Positions 25,387-34,237 of a stretch of DNA of 64,000 bases are shown here, in pieces. The notes beneath the pieces are model-generated. The model made no database searches and was not told where the DNA came from. It saw only the letters and a program-made list of their open reading frames with translations. The first letter of the stretch is position 1; each line of letters begins with the position of its first letter. The DNA is from Fimbriimonadales bacterium (lineage in GTDB: Bacteria > Armatimonadota > Fimbriimonadia > Fimbriimonadales > GBS-DC). Both the position numbers and the translations under genes were made by a program. The stretch lies in the NCBI GenBank assembly GCA_025061985.1, contig JANXAW010000008.1:1-64000 (forward strand), in the 5' to 3' direction.

Positions 25387-26775
25387 TCAATAGACTTCGG
25401 TGTATTCGCGTTCAATAGCGACGAAGCGTGAGAAATCAGGTTGGAAGAGGAGCTTGACTCTGCCTGTGGGTCCGTTGCGTTGCTTAGCGATGATGATTTC
25501 CACCTCTTGTTGGTGGATTTGGTCGGGCGGAAGATCGGCGGGAGGGGCGTCTCGGTAGTACTCTTCGCGGTGGATGAACATGACCACATCGGCTTCGGCT
25601 TCAATAGAGCCGCTGTCGCGCAGGTCGGAGAGCATGGGGCGCTTGTTTTCGCGTCGCTCGATGGAGCGCGAGAGTTGCGAGAGCACCAGCACGGGCACAT
25701 GGAACTCGCGGGCGATTTGCTTGAGGGCACGGGCGATTTCGCCGATTTCTTGGTTGCGGTTTTCCATGCGCCGATGGGAGCGCATCAGTTGCAGGTAGTC
25801 TACCACGATCAGCCCCAGTTCGCGCCCTGCTAAGCGTGCCTTGAGGCGTCGGCACTTGGCACGCATCTCCATTGGGGAAAGGCTTCCTGAGTCGTCAATG
25901 TAAATGGGCGCATCGAAGAGGCGTTCGGCTGCTTGCTGGAGGCGCAGCCATTCTTCGGGGCCCAGCTGAAGGCGGCGGAGGCGTTGGGCGCTTACCGCTG
26001 CTTGCGAGCAGAGCATCCGCTGCACCAGTTGCTCTGCTGCCATCTCTAGGCTGAAGATGGCTACCGCCTTGCGTGCCCGCAGCGCCACATGCTCAGCGAT
26101 GTTGATTGCCAGTGAGGTTTTGCCCACGCTGGGGCGCGCAGCTAGGATAATCAGCTCCGACGGCTGCAGACCTGATAGCATTCGATCCAGTTCGCGATAG
26201 CCTGTGGAGACGCCCAACAGAAACTCACCAGTGGGGTTTTGCTGCATAAGCAACTGGCGCTCTTCGAACTGCCCCAGCACGTCCAGCACCAGTTGGTTCA
26301 CGCTGCTGAACTCTTTGCCGAGTTGGCGTTCTGCTACTTGGTAGACGGCTTGCTCGGCTTGGTCTAGTATCTGTTGCAGCTCCAGCTCAGGCTCTTCTAC
26401 TAAGCGGATGATTTCGTGTGCGGCTTGCACCAGTCGGCGCAGAATGGATTTTTCTTGCACGATGCGAGCGTAGTACTCTGCGTTTGCTGCAGTGGGTACG
26501 CTTTCGACGATGTTTACCAGGGCGGGCAATCCGCCCACATCCTCCAACTGCTCGCGTCGGCGCAGCTCTTCCTGCACGGTGACTAAATCCACTGCGATGT
26601 TGCGCTCGTGCAAGGAAGAGATGACATCAAACAAAATGCGGTGTGCGGGGTGATAAAAGTCTTCTGGTTTCAGGATTTCTAAGACGCGCTCCAGCGCCTC
26701 GGCACTAAGCATCATTGAGCCGAGTACGCTCATCTCCGCTTCGGTGCTGTGGGGTTGTACTGTGCCGACGCGCAT
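25387..26775 (-). CDS. dnaB: Replicative DNA helicase
   Basis: The 462-aa hexameric helicase unwinds DNA at the fork. The N-terminal DnaB domain (HSTEAEMSVLGSMMLSAEAL) precedes the RecA-like domain with Walker A (ILAARPSVGKTSLAIN), Walker B-like LIVVDYLQLMR, and VLSQLSRSIERRENKRP. The length is normal and no intein is present. GGTACAAT lies 24 nt upstream. Confidence 0.97.
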   Translation of the reverse strand: MRVGTVQPHSTEAEMSVLGSMMLSAEALERVLEILKPEDFYHPAHRILFDVISSLHERNIAVDLVTVQEELRRREQLEDVGGLPALVNIVESVPTAANAEYYARIVQEKSILRRLVQAAHEIIRLVEEPELELQQILDQAEQAVYQVAERQLGKEFSSVNQLVLDVLGQFEERQLLMQQNPTGEFLLGVSTGYRELDRMLSGLQPSELIILAARPSVGKTSLAINIAEHVALRARKAVAIFSLEMAAEQLVQRMLCSQAAVSAQRLRRLQLGPEEWLRLQQAAERLFDAPIYIDDSGSLSPMEMRAKCRRLKARLAGRELGLIVVDYLQLMRSHRRMENRNQEIGEIARALKQIAREFHVPVLVLSQLSRSIERRENKRPMLSDLRDSGSIEAEADVVMFIHREEYYRDAPPADLPPDQIHQQEVEIIIAKQRNGPTGRVKLLFQPDFSRFVAIEREYTEVY

Positions 26776-26815
26776 AGCGATCCACTCGCCCTGTGGCTAA
26801 TTGTACCTTCGCATA

Positions 26816-26823
26816 GGTATAAT
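26816..26823 (+). promoter_or_regulatory. GGTATAAT box 6 nt before trmD
   Basis: GGTATAAT ends six bases before the GTG start, leaving no room for a Shine-Dalgarno. The divergent dnaB box (reverse GGTACAAT at 26800-26807) lies 8 bp away, so the two promoters share one short region. Confidence 0.6.
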
Positions 26824-26829
26824 CGGGTT

Positions 26830-27567
26830 GTGTTGCGGATTGATGTGATCACGCTGTTTCCCGAGGTGATAGAGGCGGGCACGAACTACAGCATTGTGGG
26901 GCGGGCGCAGGAATGGGGGTTGGTGCAGATTCGCGCCATTCAGTTGCGTGATTTCGCCGAGGGCAAGCACAAGAAGACTGACGATGAGCCATACGGCGGT
27001 GGCGCAGGGCTGGTGATGAAGCCTGAGCCGATTTTCAAGGCGGTGGAAGCGTGTCAGCCCACGGCTCGAACGCGGATTATCTTGCTGGAGCCTCAGGGTA
27101 GGCTTTATACGCAAGCCCTCGCCTACGAACTGGCGGAGCAGGAGCACCTGATTCTCATCTGCGGGCACTATGAAGGGGTAGACGCGCGCGTGCGCGATCA
27201 TTTGGCAACTGATGTGATCAGTATCGGCGACTATGTGCTGACAGGCGGCGAGTTGCCTGCGTTGGTGATTATTGACTCAGTCGTGCGGTTGTTGCCTGGG
27301 GCTATCCATTCGCCGGAGTCGTTGGGGCAGGATTCGTTTGCCGATGGGCTGCTGGGGTACCCGCAGTACACGCGCCCTGAGGAGTTTCGGGGGTTGCGTG
27401 TGCCGAGTGTGTTGCTTTCGGGCAATCATGGGGCGATTGCACGCTGGCGACGCAAGGAGCAACTACGCCTAACGCGCCAGCTGCGCCCTGATTTGTTTGC
27501 GAAGGCATGTTTGACTGCCGAGGATGTGGCGCTTTTGAAGGAGTTGCACGCTGAGGGCAAGCTTTGA
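26830..27567 (+). CDS. trmD: tRNA (guanine-N1)-methyltransferase
   Basis: The 245-aa SPOUT methyltransferase makes m1G37, guarding the reading frame. It starts RIDVITLFPEVIEA and contains DDEPYGGGAGLVMKPEP, the knotted cofactor site LICGHYEGVDARV and SIGDYVLTGGELPALV, ending with LRGLRVPSVLLSGNH-like and ELRPDLF-like parts. The GTG at 26830 (TTG at 26833 possible) lies directly after a -10 box. In many bacteria trmD follows rimM; here rimM is 34 kb away. Confidence 0.96.
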   Translation: MLRIDVITLFPEVIEAGTNYSIVGRAQEWGLVQIRAIQLRDFAEGKHKKTDDEPYGGGAGLVMKPEPIFKAVEACQPTARTRIILLEPQGRLYTQALAYELAEQEHLILICGHYEGVDARVRDHLATDVISIGDYVLTGGELPALVIIDSVVRLLPGAIHSPESLGQDSFADGLLGYPQYTRPEEFRGLRVPSVLLSGNHGAIARWRRKEQLRLTRQLRPDLFAKACLTAEDVALLKELHAEGKL

Positions 27568-27577
27568 AACGCAATAC

Positions 27578-27599
27578 GCCGCAGTGAGTTCGCTGCGGC
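27578..27599. terminator. Hairpin after trmD
   Basis: GCCGCAG and CTGCGGC flank an 8-nt loop eleven bases after the trmD stop, between the convergent trmD and Uma2 genes. It lacks a good T-run. Confidence 0.45.
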
Positions 27600-27671
27600 A
27601 ACCCCACCACACTTGTAGTGCCAAGAGGTACTCTCAGCACTCCTGTTGCAGACTATACCCAACGCTATGCG

Positions 27672-28204
27672 CTACTCAAAAACCTCCCGAACCGTTAGCT
27701 CAAGCCCTGTCAACACTGGGTCACCGTGTAGAGTGTCGGTTTCGGTAAGCACTTGCGCCAGCGTGTCGGGGGGCTGCCATACCTCTACTACGCGCCGCTC
27801 GAGGTCTACTACCCACACTATTTGCACGCCCCCTGCCAGCCACTCGCGGACTTTAGCCCGCACCTTGTTGTACGAGTCGTCGGGCGAGACGACTTCTACC
27901 ACCAAGTCGGGCACGACGCGTGAGAAGCCTTTTGGCGGCTCCTCTTCGGGCAAACGCTCCTTGCGGATGAATGCAACGTCAGGCGCAAGCACACTCTCGC
28001 CTTCTGGGGTGCGGATGACGAAGCCTGTTCCAGTGGCGTAGGTCTTGCCAAGGCGATGCTGCTTCACGAAAGAGCCAATCGCCACGCCAATGCTCATTGC
28101 TACTTCGCCGTGCTGTGCGCCTGCAGGCGTATACTCGCGTCCTCCCCGCGCCAAAGCTCCGCGCGTTTGCCGATGTAGGCGCGCTCAAACTCCTCTACGC
28201 TCAT
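27672..28204 (-). pseudogene. Uma2 family putative endonuclease, frameshifted near its 5' end
   Basis: The frame to 28154 encodes most of a Uma2 (DUF820) domain of the PD-(D/E)XK type: EYTPAGAQHGE, LAPDVAFIRKERLPEE, PDLVVEVVSPDDSY and GVQIVWVVDLERRVVEV. The normal N-terminus, MSVEEFERAYIGKRAELWRG, is encoded just upstream from ATG 28204 in another frame. One missing base near 28140 would join them. This is either a lightly damaged gene or a sequencing error. GGTACAAT lies upstream at 28248-28255. Confidence 0.75.
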
Positions 28205-28273
28205 CCGCTGCTCGACAGCAGTTGCCACGCCTCGCTCACCCGCGGGGATTGTACCAGCCCTATAGTTGCCGCA

Positions 28274-28281
28274 GGTATCCT
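28274..28281 (+). promoter_or_regulatory. GGTATCCT box 12 nt before the MATE-like gene
   Basis: The same form of box (GGTATCCT) also precedes the DNA methyltransferase and the SDR gene in this window. A second TATACC lies at 28281-28286. No Shine-Dalgarno precedes ATG 28294. Confidence 0.45.
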
Positions 28282-28293
28282 ATACCCAGCGTT

Positions 28294-29628
28294 ATGAAAA
28301 CCGTCGTTTCGCAACGCGCACTGTTTTGGATTTGGTTTCCGCTGGCGTTGAGTTTCACGCTGATGATGCTGGAAGCTCCTACTACAAATGCCGTGCTGGC
28401 GCGATTTGCTGAGCCGTCGGTTCAGATTGCGGGCTTTGGAGTCGCGCTGGGACTATCGCTGTTGATTGAAAGCCCCGTGATTATGCTGTTAGCCACTGCG
28501 ATTGCGCTGGTAAGTGGGCGTGAGTCGTTTTTTGCGGTGCTGCGGTTTGTGCTGACGCTGATTGCTGGTCTCACCGCGCTCACAGCACTCATTGCGTTCA
28601 CGCCCTTGTATGACCTGATTGCGTTCCGTTTGCTTGGTTTGCCAGAGCGGGTGGCGCAGGTGGGGCGGGTTGCGATGCAGGTGATGCTTTTGTGGACGGC
28701 GGCGATAGGCTGGCGACGCTTTTTACAGGGGGTGTTGGTGCGCTACGGCAGGGCGCAGTTTGTTAGTTGGGGCACGGCGATACGGCTGGTGAGCATTACC
28801 TCCGTGGGCATAGGGCTACTGTGGTGGAGCCAGCTGCCAGGTGCAGTAGTAGGTGCGTGCATGGTGATGGCGGGCGTGCTTATTGAGGCGCTGATGGCGA
28901 CGCTGTTTGCGCTGCCGCTGTTGCGCGAGCGCGTGCTGAGCCATTCCGAGGCGACTACGCTTTCGCAGCGTGCGATTTGGAAGTTCCACCTACCGCTGGC
29001 GGGTACGACGTTGCTCACCCTGTTGGCGCACCCACTGACAACCGCTGCGTTGGCGCGCTTGCCCCAGCCCGAGATAGCAATCGCCGCTTGGCAGGTGGTG
29101 TTCGGCACGCTGTTGGCGTTCCGCAGTTGGGGGTTGGCGTTACAGGAGGCGAGCGTGGCTGCGCTTCAGCACCACACACCGATGCCCACCTTGAACGCAT
29201 TCGCCCACAAAGTCGCAGTGGGCACAACTATTGCGCTGTTTGTGCTAGCGTTTACGCCCCTTGCGAGGCTGTTCAGCGAGCGCGTGTTAGCTTTACAGCC
29301 TGAGTTAGCTGCCCCTACCGTGCTTGGTTTGCAGGCGTGTCTGCCATTGCCCGCGCTTACCGCTTACGGCTCCTACTTGCGGGGTGTGCTCATCTACGCG
29401 AGGCTCACGCCTGCGGTCTATCGGGGGATGGCGCTCAACCTTGCTGTGAACGCGCTTGGGTTGGGTGTAGGGATTAGCATCGCACGTGCGTTGCAGGTAA
29501 GCAGTGCCGAAGCCTCCTTGCTGGTAGCCGTGGCGGCGTTTCAGGGGGCTGCGCTGGCAGAGGTAGCATATCTCTATCGCGCGAGTGCCTATGCTGTGCC
29601 GAACTCCCGCGCACAGGAAGCGTCATAA
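28294..29628 (+). CDS. Multi-pass membrane transporter, MATE/MOP-flippase-like
   Basis: The 444-aa protein has about 12 hydrophobic segments with the two-fold repeat seen in MOP-superfamily exporters; the motif PTTNAVLARFAEP in the first half is echoed by PLTTAALARLPQPE in the second. This inverted similarity suggests a MATE- or ANKH-like transporter rather than an MFS protein. The substrate is unknown. The ATG at 28294 is chosen because upstream codons in frame are antisense to the Uma2 gene. The macB-like gene follows 19 bp downstream. Confidence 0.75.
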   Translation: MKTVVSQRALFWIWFPLALSFTLMMLEAPTTNAVLARFAEPSVQIAGFGVALGLSLLIESPVIMLLATAIALVSGRESFFAVLRFVLTLIAGLTALTALIAFTPLYDLIAFRLLGLPERVAQVGRVAMQVMLLWTAAIGWRRFLQGVLVRYGRAQFVSWGTAIRLVSITSVGIGLLWWSQLPGAVVGACMVMAGVLIEALMATLFALPLLRERVLSHSEATTLSQRAIWKFHLPLAGTTLLTLLAHPLTTAALARLPQPEIAIAAWQVVFGTLLAFRSWGLALQEASVAALQHHTPMPTLNAFAHKVAVGTTIALFVLAFTPLARLFSERVLALQPELAAPTVLGLQACLPLPALTAYGSYLRGVLIYARLTPAVYRGMALNLAVNALGLGVGISIARALQVSSAEASLLVAVAAFQGAALAEVAYLYRASAYAVPNSRAQEAS

Positions 29629-29647
29629 GGCGAAGGAGGTGCGCAAG

Positions 29648-30865
29648 ATGAGTATCTTGGAAAACTTTCTGACTGCTCTTGATAGCCTGCGAGCGAACAA
29701 GTTGCGCACGCTGCTTACGATGTTGGGCGTGATTATCGGTGTTGCTGCCGTGATCACGATGATTGGGATTGCGCAGGGTGCGCGCCACGCTACCTTAGAG
29801 CAAATCCAGCGATTGGGAGCGAATGTGCTGATGGTGCGCCCTGGTCAGGCGCGGCGCGGCGGCGCGTTTTTGGGCTTTGGCAGCGTGCAAAGCCTCAAGT
29901 TGGAGGATGCGGATGCGATCCTTAAGTCTTGTGGCGACCTTGTTGCTCGCGTTTCGCCTGAGGTTTGGACTGCGCAGCAGGTGAAGTATCTCAACCGCAA
30001 TATGCGCACCAGCATTTCTGGCGTCACGCCGGAGCTTTTGCAAATTCGCAACTTCGTCGTGGAGGAGGGGCGGTTTATCAATGAGCAGGATATGGAGGGC
30101 ATGGCGCGTGTTGCGGTGATAGGGCATACTGTGTGGCAGGAGCTGTTTCAAGGGGGGGCGTGTGTAGGCAAAACTATCCGCATTGGCGGGCAGAGCTACG
30201 AAGTCGTTGGGCGCCTTGCTTACAAAGGCGACACCGGCTTTCGCAGCTTCGATGACCGCGTGTACATCCCATTGCCGACGGCAATGCGTCGTTTGATGGG
30301 ACAACGCCATTTGGATGCAATCAACATCCAAGCGCGTCGTTCTGACCAGATGCGGGAAACGCAAACATGCGTGGAAGAGGCACTGATGCGCGCCCACAAC
30401 ATCCCTCCTGATGGCGACCCCGATTTTCGCGTGTTTAATCAGGGCGATTTTGTGGAAACGGTAGAAACCACTGCCCGCACTTTCACCTTCTTGCTGGCGG
30501 GTGTTGCGCTTGTGTCGCTGATTGTAGGGGGAATTGGGATTATGAACATTATGTTAGTGTCTGTGACTGAGCGTACGCGGGAGATTGGGCTACGCAAAGC
30601 GATTGGTGCGACGAAGTTCAACATCCTGCTGCAGTTCCTGATTGAGTCGGTGGTGGTTAGCGTTTCGGGGGGCTTGATCGGGATTGTGTTGGGTTACTGG
30701 GCTGCGAGCTATATTAGCGCGCAGGCGAACTGGAAGGTGATTGTGCCGGTGGAGGGGGTGTTGCTCGCTTTCAGTTTCGCGGTGCTGGTTGGTATCTTCT
30801 TTGGGCTGTATCCGGCGTGGCGCGCGGCGCAGCTGCAGCCGATTGAGGCACTTCGCTATGAGTAA
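29648..30865 (+). CDS. MacB/FtsX-type ABC transporter permease
   Basis: The 405-aa permease begins ENFLTALDSLRANKLRTLLTMLGVIIGVAAVITM (first helix), has a roughly 220-residue extracytoplasmic MacB_PCD domain, and three C-terminal FtsX helices with IGGIGIMNIMLVSVTERTRE and GLRKAIGATK. It lacks its own ATPase domain and no ATPase gene is adjacent, so the partner must be elsewhere. The ATG follows AAGGAGGTGCGCAAG. Related systems move macrolides, lipoproteins or peptides. Confidence 0.92.
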   Translation: MSILENFLTALDSLRANKLRTLLTMLGVIIGVAAVITMIGIAQGARHATLEQIQRLGANVLMVRPGQARRGGAFLGFGSVQSLKLEDADAILKSCGDLVARVSPEVWTAQQVKYLNRNMRTSISGVTPELLQIRNFVVEEGRFINEQDMEGMARVAVIGHTVWQELFQGGACVGKTIRIGGQSYEVVGRLAYKGDTGFRSFDDRVYIPLPTAMRRLMGQRHLDAINIQARRSDQMRETQTCVEEALMRAHNIPPDGDPDFRVFNQGDFVETVETTARTFTFLLAGVALVSLIVGGIGIMNIMLVSVTERTREIGLRKAIGATKFNILLQFLIESVVVSVSGGLIGIVLGYWAASYISAQANWKVIVPVEGVLLAFSFAVLVGIFFGLYPAWRAAQLQPIEALRYE

Positions 30866-30876
30866 GTGAGCTTGCT

Positions 30877-31728
30877 TTAGGGACTATCCGGCCCGACAAT
30901 TGCTGGCTCGGCGAACGCCAGGCGGCGCGCCATGATGGCGATTGCTTCGGGGTGGTTGTCTATTAGCACGAAGCGTCTGCCCAATCGCGCGGCAGCTTCG
31001 CCTGTGGTGCCGCTGCCTGCGAAAAAGTCCAGCACCCAGTCGCCTGGATGCGTGTGCACGCGCACGATTCGCTCCAGCAGCTTCAGGGGCTTCTGAGTGG
31101 GGTAGCCCGTTTTCTCTTTGCTGTTGGTGGGCACGATGGTGAGCCACCACACATCGGTGGGCGTTTTGCCGCGGCTTGCTTTCTCAATGCCCACTAGCGA
31201 GGGTGCCATGTATGGGATGCGGTCAATCGCCTCGTAGTTGAACACATAGTGCTTGGGGTCTTTGGCGTACCAAAGGATGTTGTCGTGTTTGGTTGCCCAG
31301 CGTCGCTTGGTGCGCCCGCCGTAGTCGTACGCCCAGATAATCTCGTTGAGAAAGCATTCGCGCCCGAAAATTTGGTCTAGCAACACCTTCACATAATGCA
31401 CTTCGCGATAGTCTAAGTGTACAAACAGGGAGCCGTCGGGGGTAAGCAGGCGGTGTGCTTCCACCAAGCGTGGGCGTAGGAACTCTAGGTAATCCTCAAA
31501 CTCGTCTGGGTAGGCGGGCGACTCGTAGGTCTGCACGAGGTAGCGGCGGTTTGCGAAACCGATGCGTACCCCCTCGTCACTGGCTGTTGCCCGAATGCGG
31601 GTGCGCTTTTGTACCTTGCCTGTGTTGAAGGGGGGATCGATGTAGATAAGGCGGAACGCGCCACTGGGCAGCCGAGGCAAATACAGCATATTGTCGCCGA
31701 AGAGGATGAGGTTTGTGTCCAGCTGCAT
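30877..31728 (-). CDS. DNA methyltransferase (N6-adenine/N4-cytosine type, DPPF)
   Basis: The 283-aa enzyme has the catalytic motif IYIDPPFNTG near the N-terminus and the SAM-binding FAGSGTTGEAAARLGR near the C-terminus, the beta-class order of the N6_N4_Mtase family. A TQKPLKLLERIVRVHTHPGD motif X region is present. No restriction enzyme or specificity subunit is adjacent, so it is an orphan methylase or part of a distant system. The ATG 31728 lies seven bases after GGTATCCT, without Shine-Dalgarno. Confidence 0.9.
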   Translation of the reverse strand: MQLDTNLILFGDNMLYLPRLPSGAFRLIYIDPPFNTGKVQKRTRIRATASDEGVRIGFANRRYLVQTYESPAYPDEFEDYLEFLRPRLVEAHRLLTPDGSLFVHLDYREVHYVKVLLDQIFGRECFLNEIIWAYDYGGRTKRRWATKHDNILWYAKDPKHYVFNYEAIDRIPYMAPSLVGIEKASRGKTPTDVWWLTIVPTNSKEKTGYPTQKPLKLLERIVRVHTHPGDWVLDFFAGSGTTGEAAARLGRRFVLIDNHPEAIAIMARRLAFAEPAIVGPDSP

Positions 31729-31735
31729 AGCCTTT

Positions 31736-31743
31736 AGGATACC
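31736..31743 (-). promoter_or_regulatory. GGTATCCT box 7 nt before the DNA methyltransferase
   Basis: The reverse strand reads CGGTATCCTAAAGGCT then ATG. The spacing and sequence closely match the SDR gene's box at 48044-48051. Confidence 0.5.
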
Positions 31744-31885
31744 GCTTTCGTGTCGGCGCTGATTTGGCACCCAGCGAGGATGGGGGCATCTGTGAGAAGC
31801 AGCATGCAAGGGCGCTTGCGGAGCGGTTCGGGATAAACATTTTGGTTGGCGTAGCCGACAATTTGCTACGCGGAGGTTTGTGCAG

Positions 31886-32800
31886 ATGGCATCGCTGCAA
31901 CGGTTTATGGGCGTTGGTAAGCATCCCGCGTATGACAGCGCTCTTGCTCATTATGAGGCGGGGCGCTACAGCGAAGCGATTCCGCTCTTTGAGACTGCCT
32001 TGCGCGAGTGCCAAGACTCCTTGGTTCAGAAGTTGGCGCGAAATTACCTTGCGGAGTCGTATGCGCGTGTAGGGTATCGGCGGCTCAATCAAGGCGAATG
32101 GGAGCGTGCCTACGCATACTTTACGATGGCGACCGACTTTGTGCCTGAGTTTGCCGATTGGTGGTTTCAGGCGGGTTTTGCTGCGTACAAGCAGGGCGAC
32201 TATGGGGCGGCAGCGAAGGCGTTGGAAGCGGCGTTGCGAATCAACCCGAAGTTTGTTCGTGCCCAGCTGCTCAGGGGCTTAGTTCAGTACGCCAGTGGGC
32301 AGCGGGAAGAGGGATTAGATGCTATTCAGCAATGGGCGGAGCAGGCGAGCCTTTTCTCGGAGCACCTGCAAGAGGCGTTGCAGCTCCATCGTGAGCAGCG
32401 ATATAGCGAAGCGCAGCAGGTGCTGGAGTCGTGGATTCGCGCGTTGGAGGATAACTACGCGGAGTACATCCAGCAGGGCGATGAGGCGTATCGGCGTGGT
32501 GACTTGCAAACTGCAGAGGCGTGTTTCCGCCATGTGCTGAATGCTCGCCCTCACTATGCCGATGTTCGCAATCGGTTAGGTGTGGTGCTTACTGCGCAGG
32601 GGCGCCTTGAAGAGGCAGTGGAGCAGTTCTTGGCGGCGCTGCGCATTAACCCGCGCTACGTGGAGGCGCATATCAACTTAGCGATTGCCTACCACGAGTT
32701 AGGCAACTACGAGCAGGCGCGTGAAGTGTACCAGCAGGTGCTTGCTATTGACCCTGAGAATCGGATTGCTCGCGAGGCGCTTCAGCGCATGGCGGCTTAG
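31886..32800 (+). CDS. Tetratricopeptide-repeat protein
   Basis: The 304-aa protein contains six to seven TPR-like helical repeats, for example YDSALAHYEAGRYSEAIPLF, AAYKQGDYGAAAKALEAALR and HINLAIAYHELGNYEQAREV, which form protein-binding solenoids. There is no signal peptide or enzyme domain. ATG 31886 lies nine bases after GGAGG; an in-frame GTG at 31880 is too close to it. Confidence 0.9.
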   Translation: MASLQRFMGVGKHPAYDSALAHYEAGRYSEAIPLFETALRECQDSLVQKLARNYLAESYARVGYRRLNQGEWERAYAYFTMATDFVPEFADWWFQAGFAAYKQGDYGAAAKALEAALRINPKFVRAQLLRGLVQYASGQREEGLDAIQQWAEQASLFSEHLQEALQLHREQRYSEAQQVLESWIRALEDNYAEYIQQGDEAYRRGDLQTAEACFRHVLNARPHYADVRNRLGVVLTAQGRLEEAVEQFLAALRINPRYVEAHINLAIAYHELGNYEQAREVYQQVLAIDPENRIAREALQRMAA

Positions 32801-32816
32801 GCACGCCTTCGCAGGG

Positions 32817-32824
32817 GGTATATT
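32817..32824 (+). promoter_or_regulatory. GGTATATT box 9 nt before the MFS gene
   Basis: GGTATATT is followed by CGATGTGGC and the GTG start, with no Shine-Dalgarno. Confidence 0.4.
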
Positions 32825-32833
32825 CGATGTGGC

Positions 32834-34093
32834 GTGGCGAACCCGTCGTTAGAAACTGAGGTTTCTGAGCGCGGCTTAGTATCGGCTCGGCGGAATAGCA
32901 CGTTTCAGGCAATGCGCTCACCCATGTTTCGGCGTTATTGGGTGGGCGCGTTTCTGTCGTTTGTTGGTTCGTGGATTCAAAACGTGGCTCAGAGTTGGCT
33001 TGTGTATGACCTTACGCGGTCGGAGTTTTTGTTGGGGATGGTGGGGTTTGTGCAGGGGTTGCCGATGTTGCTAGCGCCAGTTGGGGGTGCGCTTGCCGAC
33101 CGCTGGAATCGGCGTGGTATCTTGCTGGTTACGCAGAGCTTGTTTGCGCTGAGTGCGCTTGTGCTTGCTATCCTCACTTATGCGGGGCGGGTTCGGTACG
33201 AGTTTATCTTGGCGTTAGTAGCGCTCAATGGCGTCGTGTCGGCGGTGGACTTGCCAACGCGCCAGTCGTTAGTTGCGCATTTAGTGCCTCGCGAGGACTT
33301 GGCAAACGGGATTGCGCTGAACGCAGCTGCGTTCCACACGGCACGCATAGTGGGACCTGCGCTGGGCGGGTTGTTGCTTGAGTGGGTGGGTCCTGCCACG
33401 TGTTTTTTGGTGAACGCCTTAAGTTTTGGGGCGATTTTGATTGCTTTGGCGACAATTCGGATTTCCTCTGTGAGCGATGGTCGCCAGTCGGAGGGGCTAT
33501 TTCGCTCGTTGCGCGAGGGGTTTGCGTTTATACGGGCGCGTCGTGGTTTGATGATGCTGTGGCTGGATGTGTTTGTGCTAAGTACGTTCGGGTTGCCCTA
33601 CTTGGTGCTGCTGCCTGTGTTTGCCGCTGAAGTTTGGCAAATTGGCAAGACGGGGTTAGGGCAGCTGTATACCTTTGCGGGGATTGGCTCGCTGGGAGGG
33701 TTGCTGATTACGGCGCGGTTGGGTAATGAAGTGCCTCGTGGGTGGCTAATCATTTTGGCGGCGAACGGGTTTGGTTGGAGCGTGCTGGGGTTTGCGCTGG
33801 CAGATTCGCCGTGGCTGGCAAAAGGGTTGCTGGTGCTTGCGGGGATGTTTGGGATTATGCAGCTTGTTAGCACCAATACGGCGTTGCAGATGGCGGCTCC
33901 TGACTATCTGCGGGGGCGTGTGGTGTCGCTGCACACGTGGGCGATCAATGCGCCTGCTCCGTTTGCGGCGTTGATGATTGGCAAGTTGGCGCAGCAGTGG
34001 GGAGCGCCCGCGGCTGTGGCGGGGTGTGTGAGCATCTGTATAGTGTTTGCGGCTGTGCTGGCATTCCTAAGGGAAGTGCGAGGTGTAAGGTAG
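32834..34093 (+). CDS. MFS transporter (EntS/MFS_3-like)
   Basis: The 419-aa protein has about 12 hydrophobic helices. The signature FRRYWVGAFLSFVGSWIQNV followed by QSWLVYDLTRSEFLLG, and GGALADRWNRRGIL between helices 2 and 3, are typical of the MFS_3/enterobactin-exporter-like group. AVDLPTRQSLVAHLVPREDL is also conserved there. It is probably an exporter; the substrate is unknown. The start is GTG. Confidence 0.9.
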   Translation: MANPSLETEVSERGLVSARRNSTFQAMRSPMFRRYWVGAFLSFVGSWIQNVAQSWLVYDLTRSEFLLGMVGFVQGLPMLLAPVGGALADRWNRRGILLVTQSLFALSALVLAILTYAGRVRYEFILALVALNGVVSAVDLPTRQSLVAHLVPREDLANGIALNAAAFHTARIVGPALGGLLLEWVGPATCFLVNALSFGAILIALATIRISSVSDGRQSEGLFRSLREGFAFIRARRGLMMLWLDVFVLSTFGLPYLVLLPVFAAEVWQIGKTGLGQLYTFAGIGSLGGLLITARLGNEVPRGWLIILAANGFGWSVLGFALADSPWLAKGLLVLAGMFGIMQLVSTNTALQMAAPDYLRGRVVSLHTWAINAPAPFAALMIGKLAQQWGAPAAVAGCVSICIVFAAVLAFLREVRGVR

Positions 34094-34131
34094 GCAGCTC
34101 AAGAGGGGGCGTCTTCGCGGGCACGAACGCA

Positions 34132-34166
34132 CGCCCCTGCGGGGGCAGGGGCGCGTTGTGGCTTTT
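34132..34166 (+). terminator. Terminator after the MFS gene
   Basis: CGCCCCTGC pairs with GCAGGGGCG around a GGGG loop (34132-34153), followed by CGTTGTGGC and a four-T run. Confidence 0.55.
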
Positions 34167-34237
34167 GTAGGTGGCCAGTTAGTTGCCGTTGTGAGCAGGG
34201 CTTGCTTTGAGTGGGCTGTCTGGTTCTGCGCTTAGTC

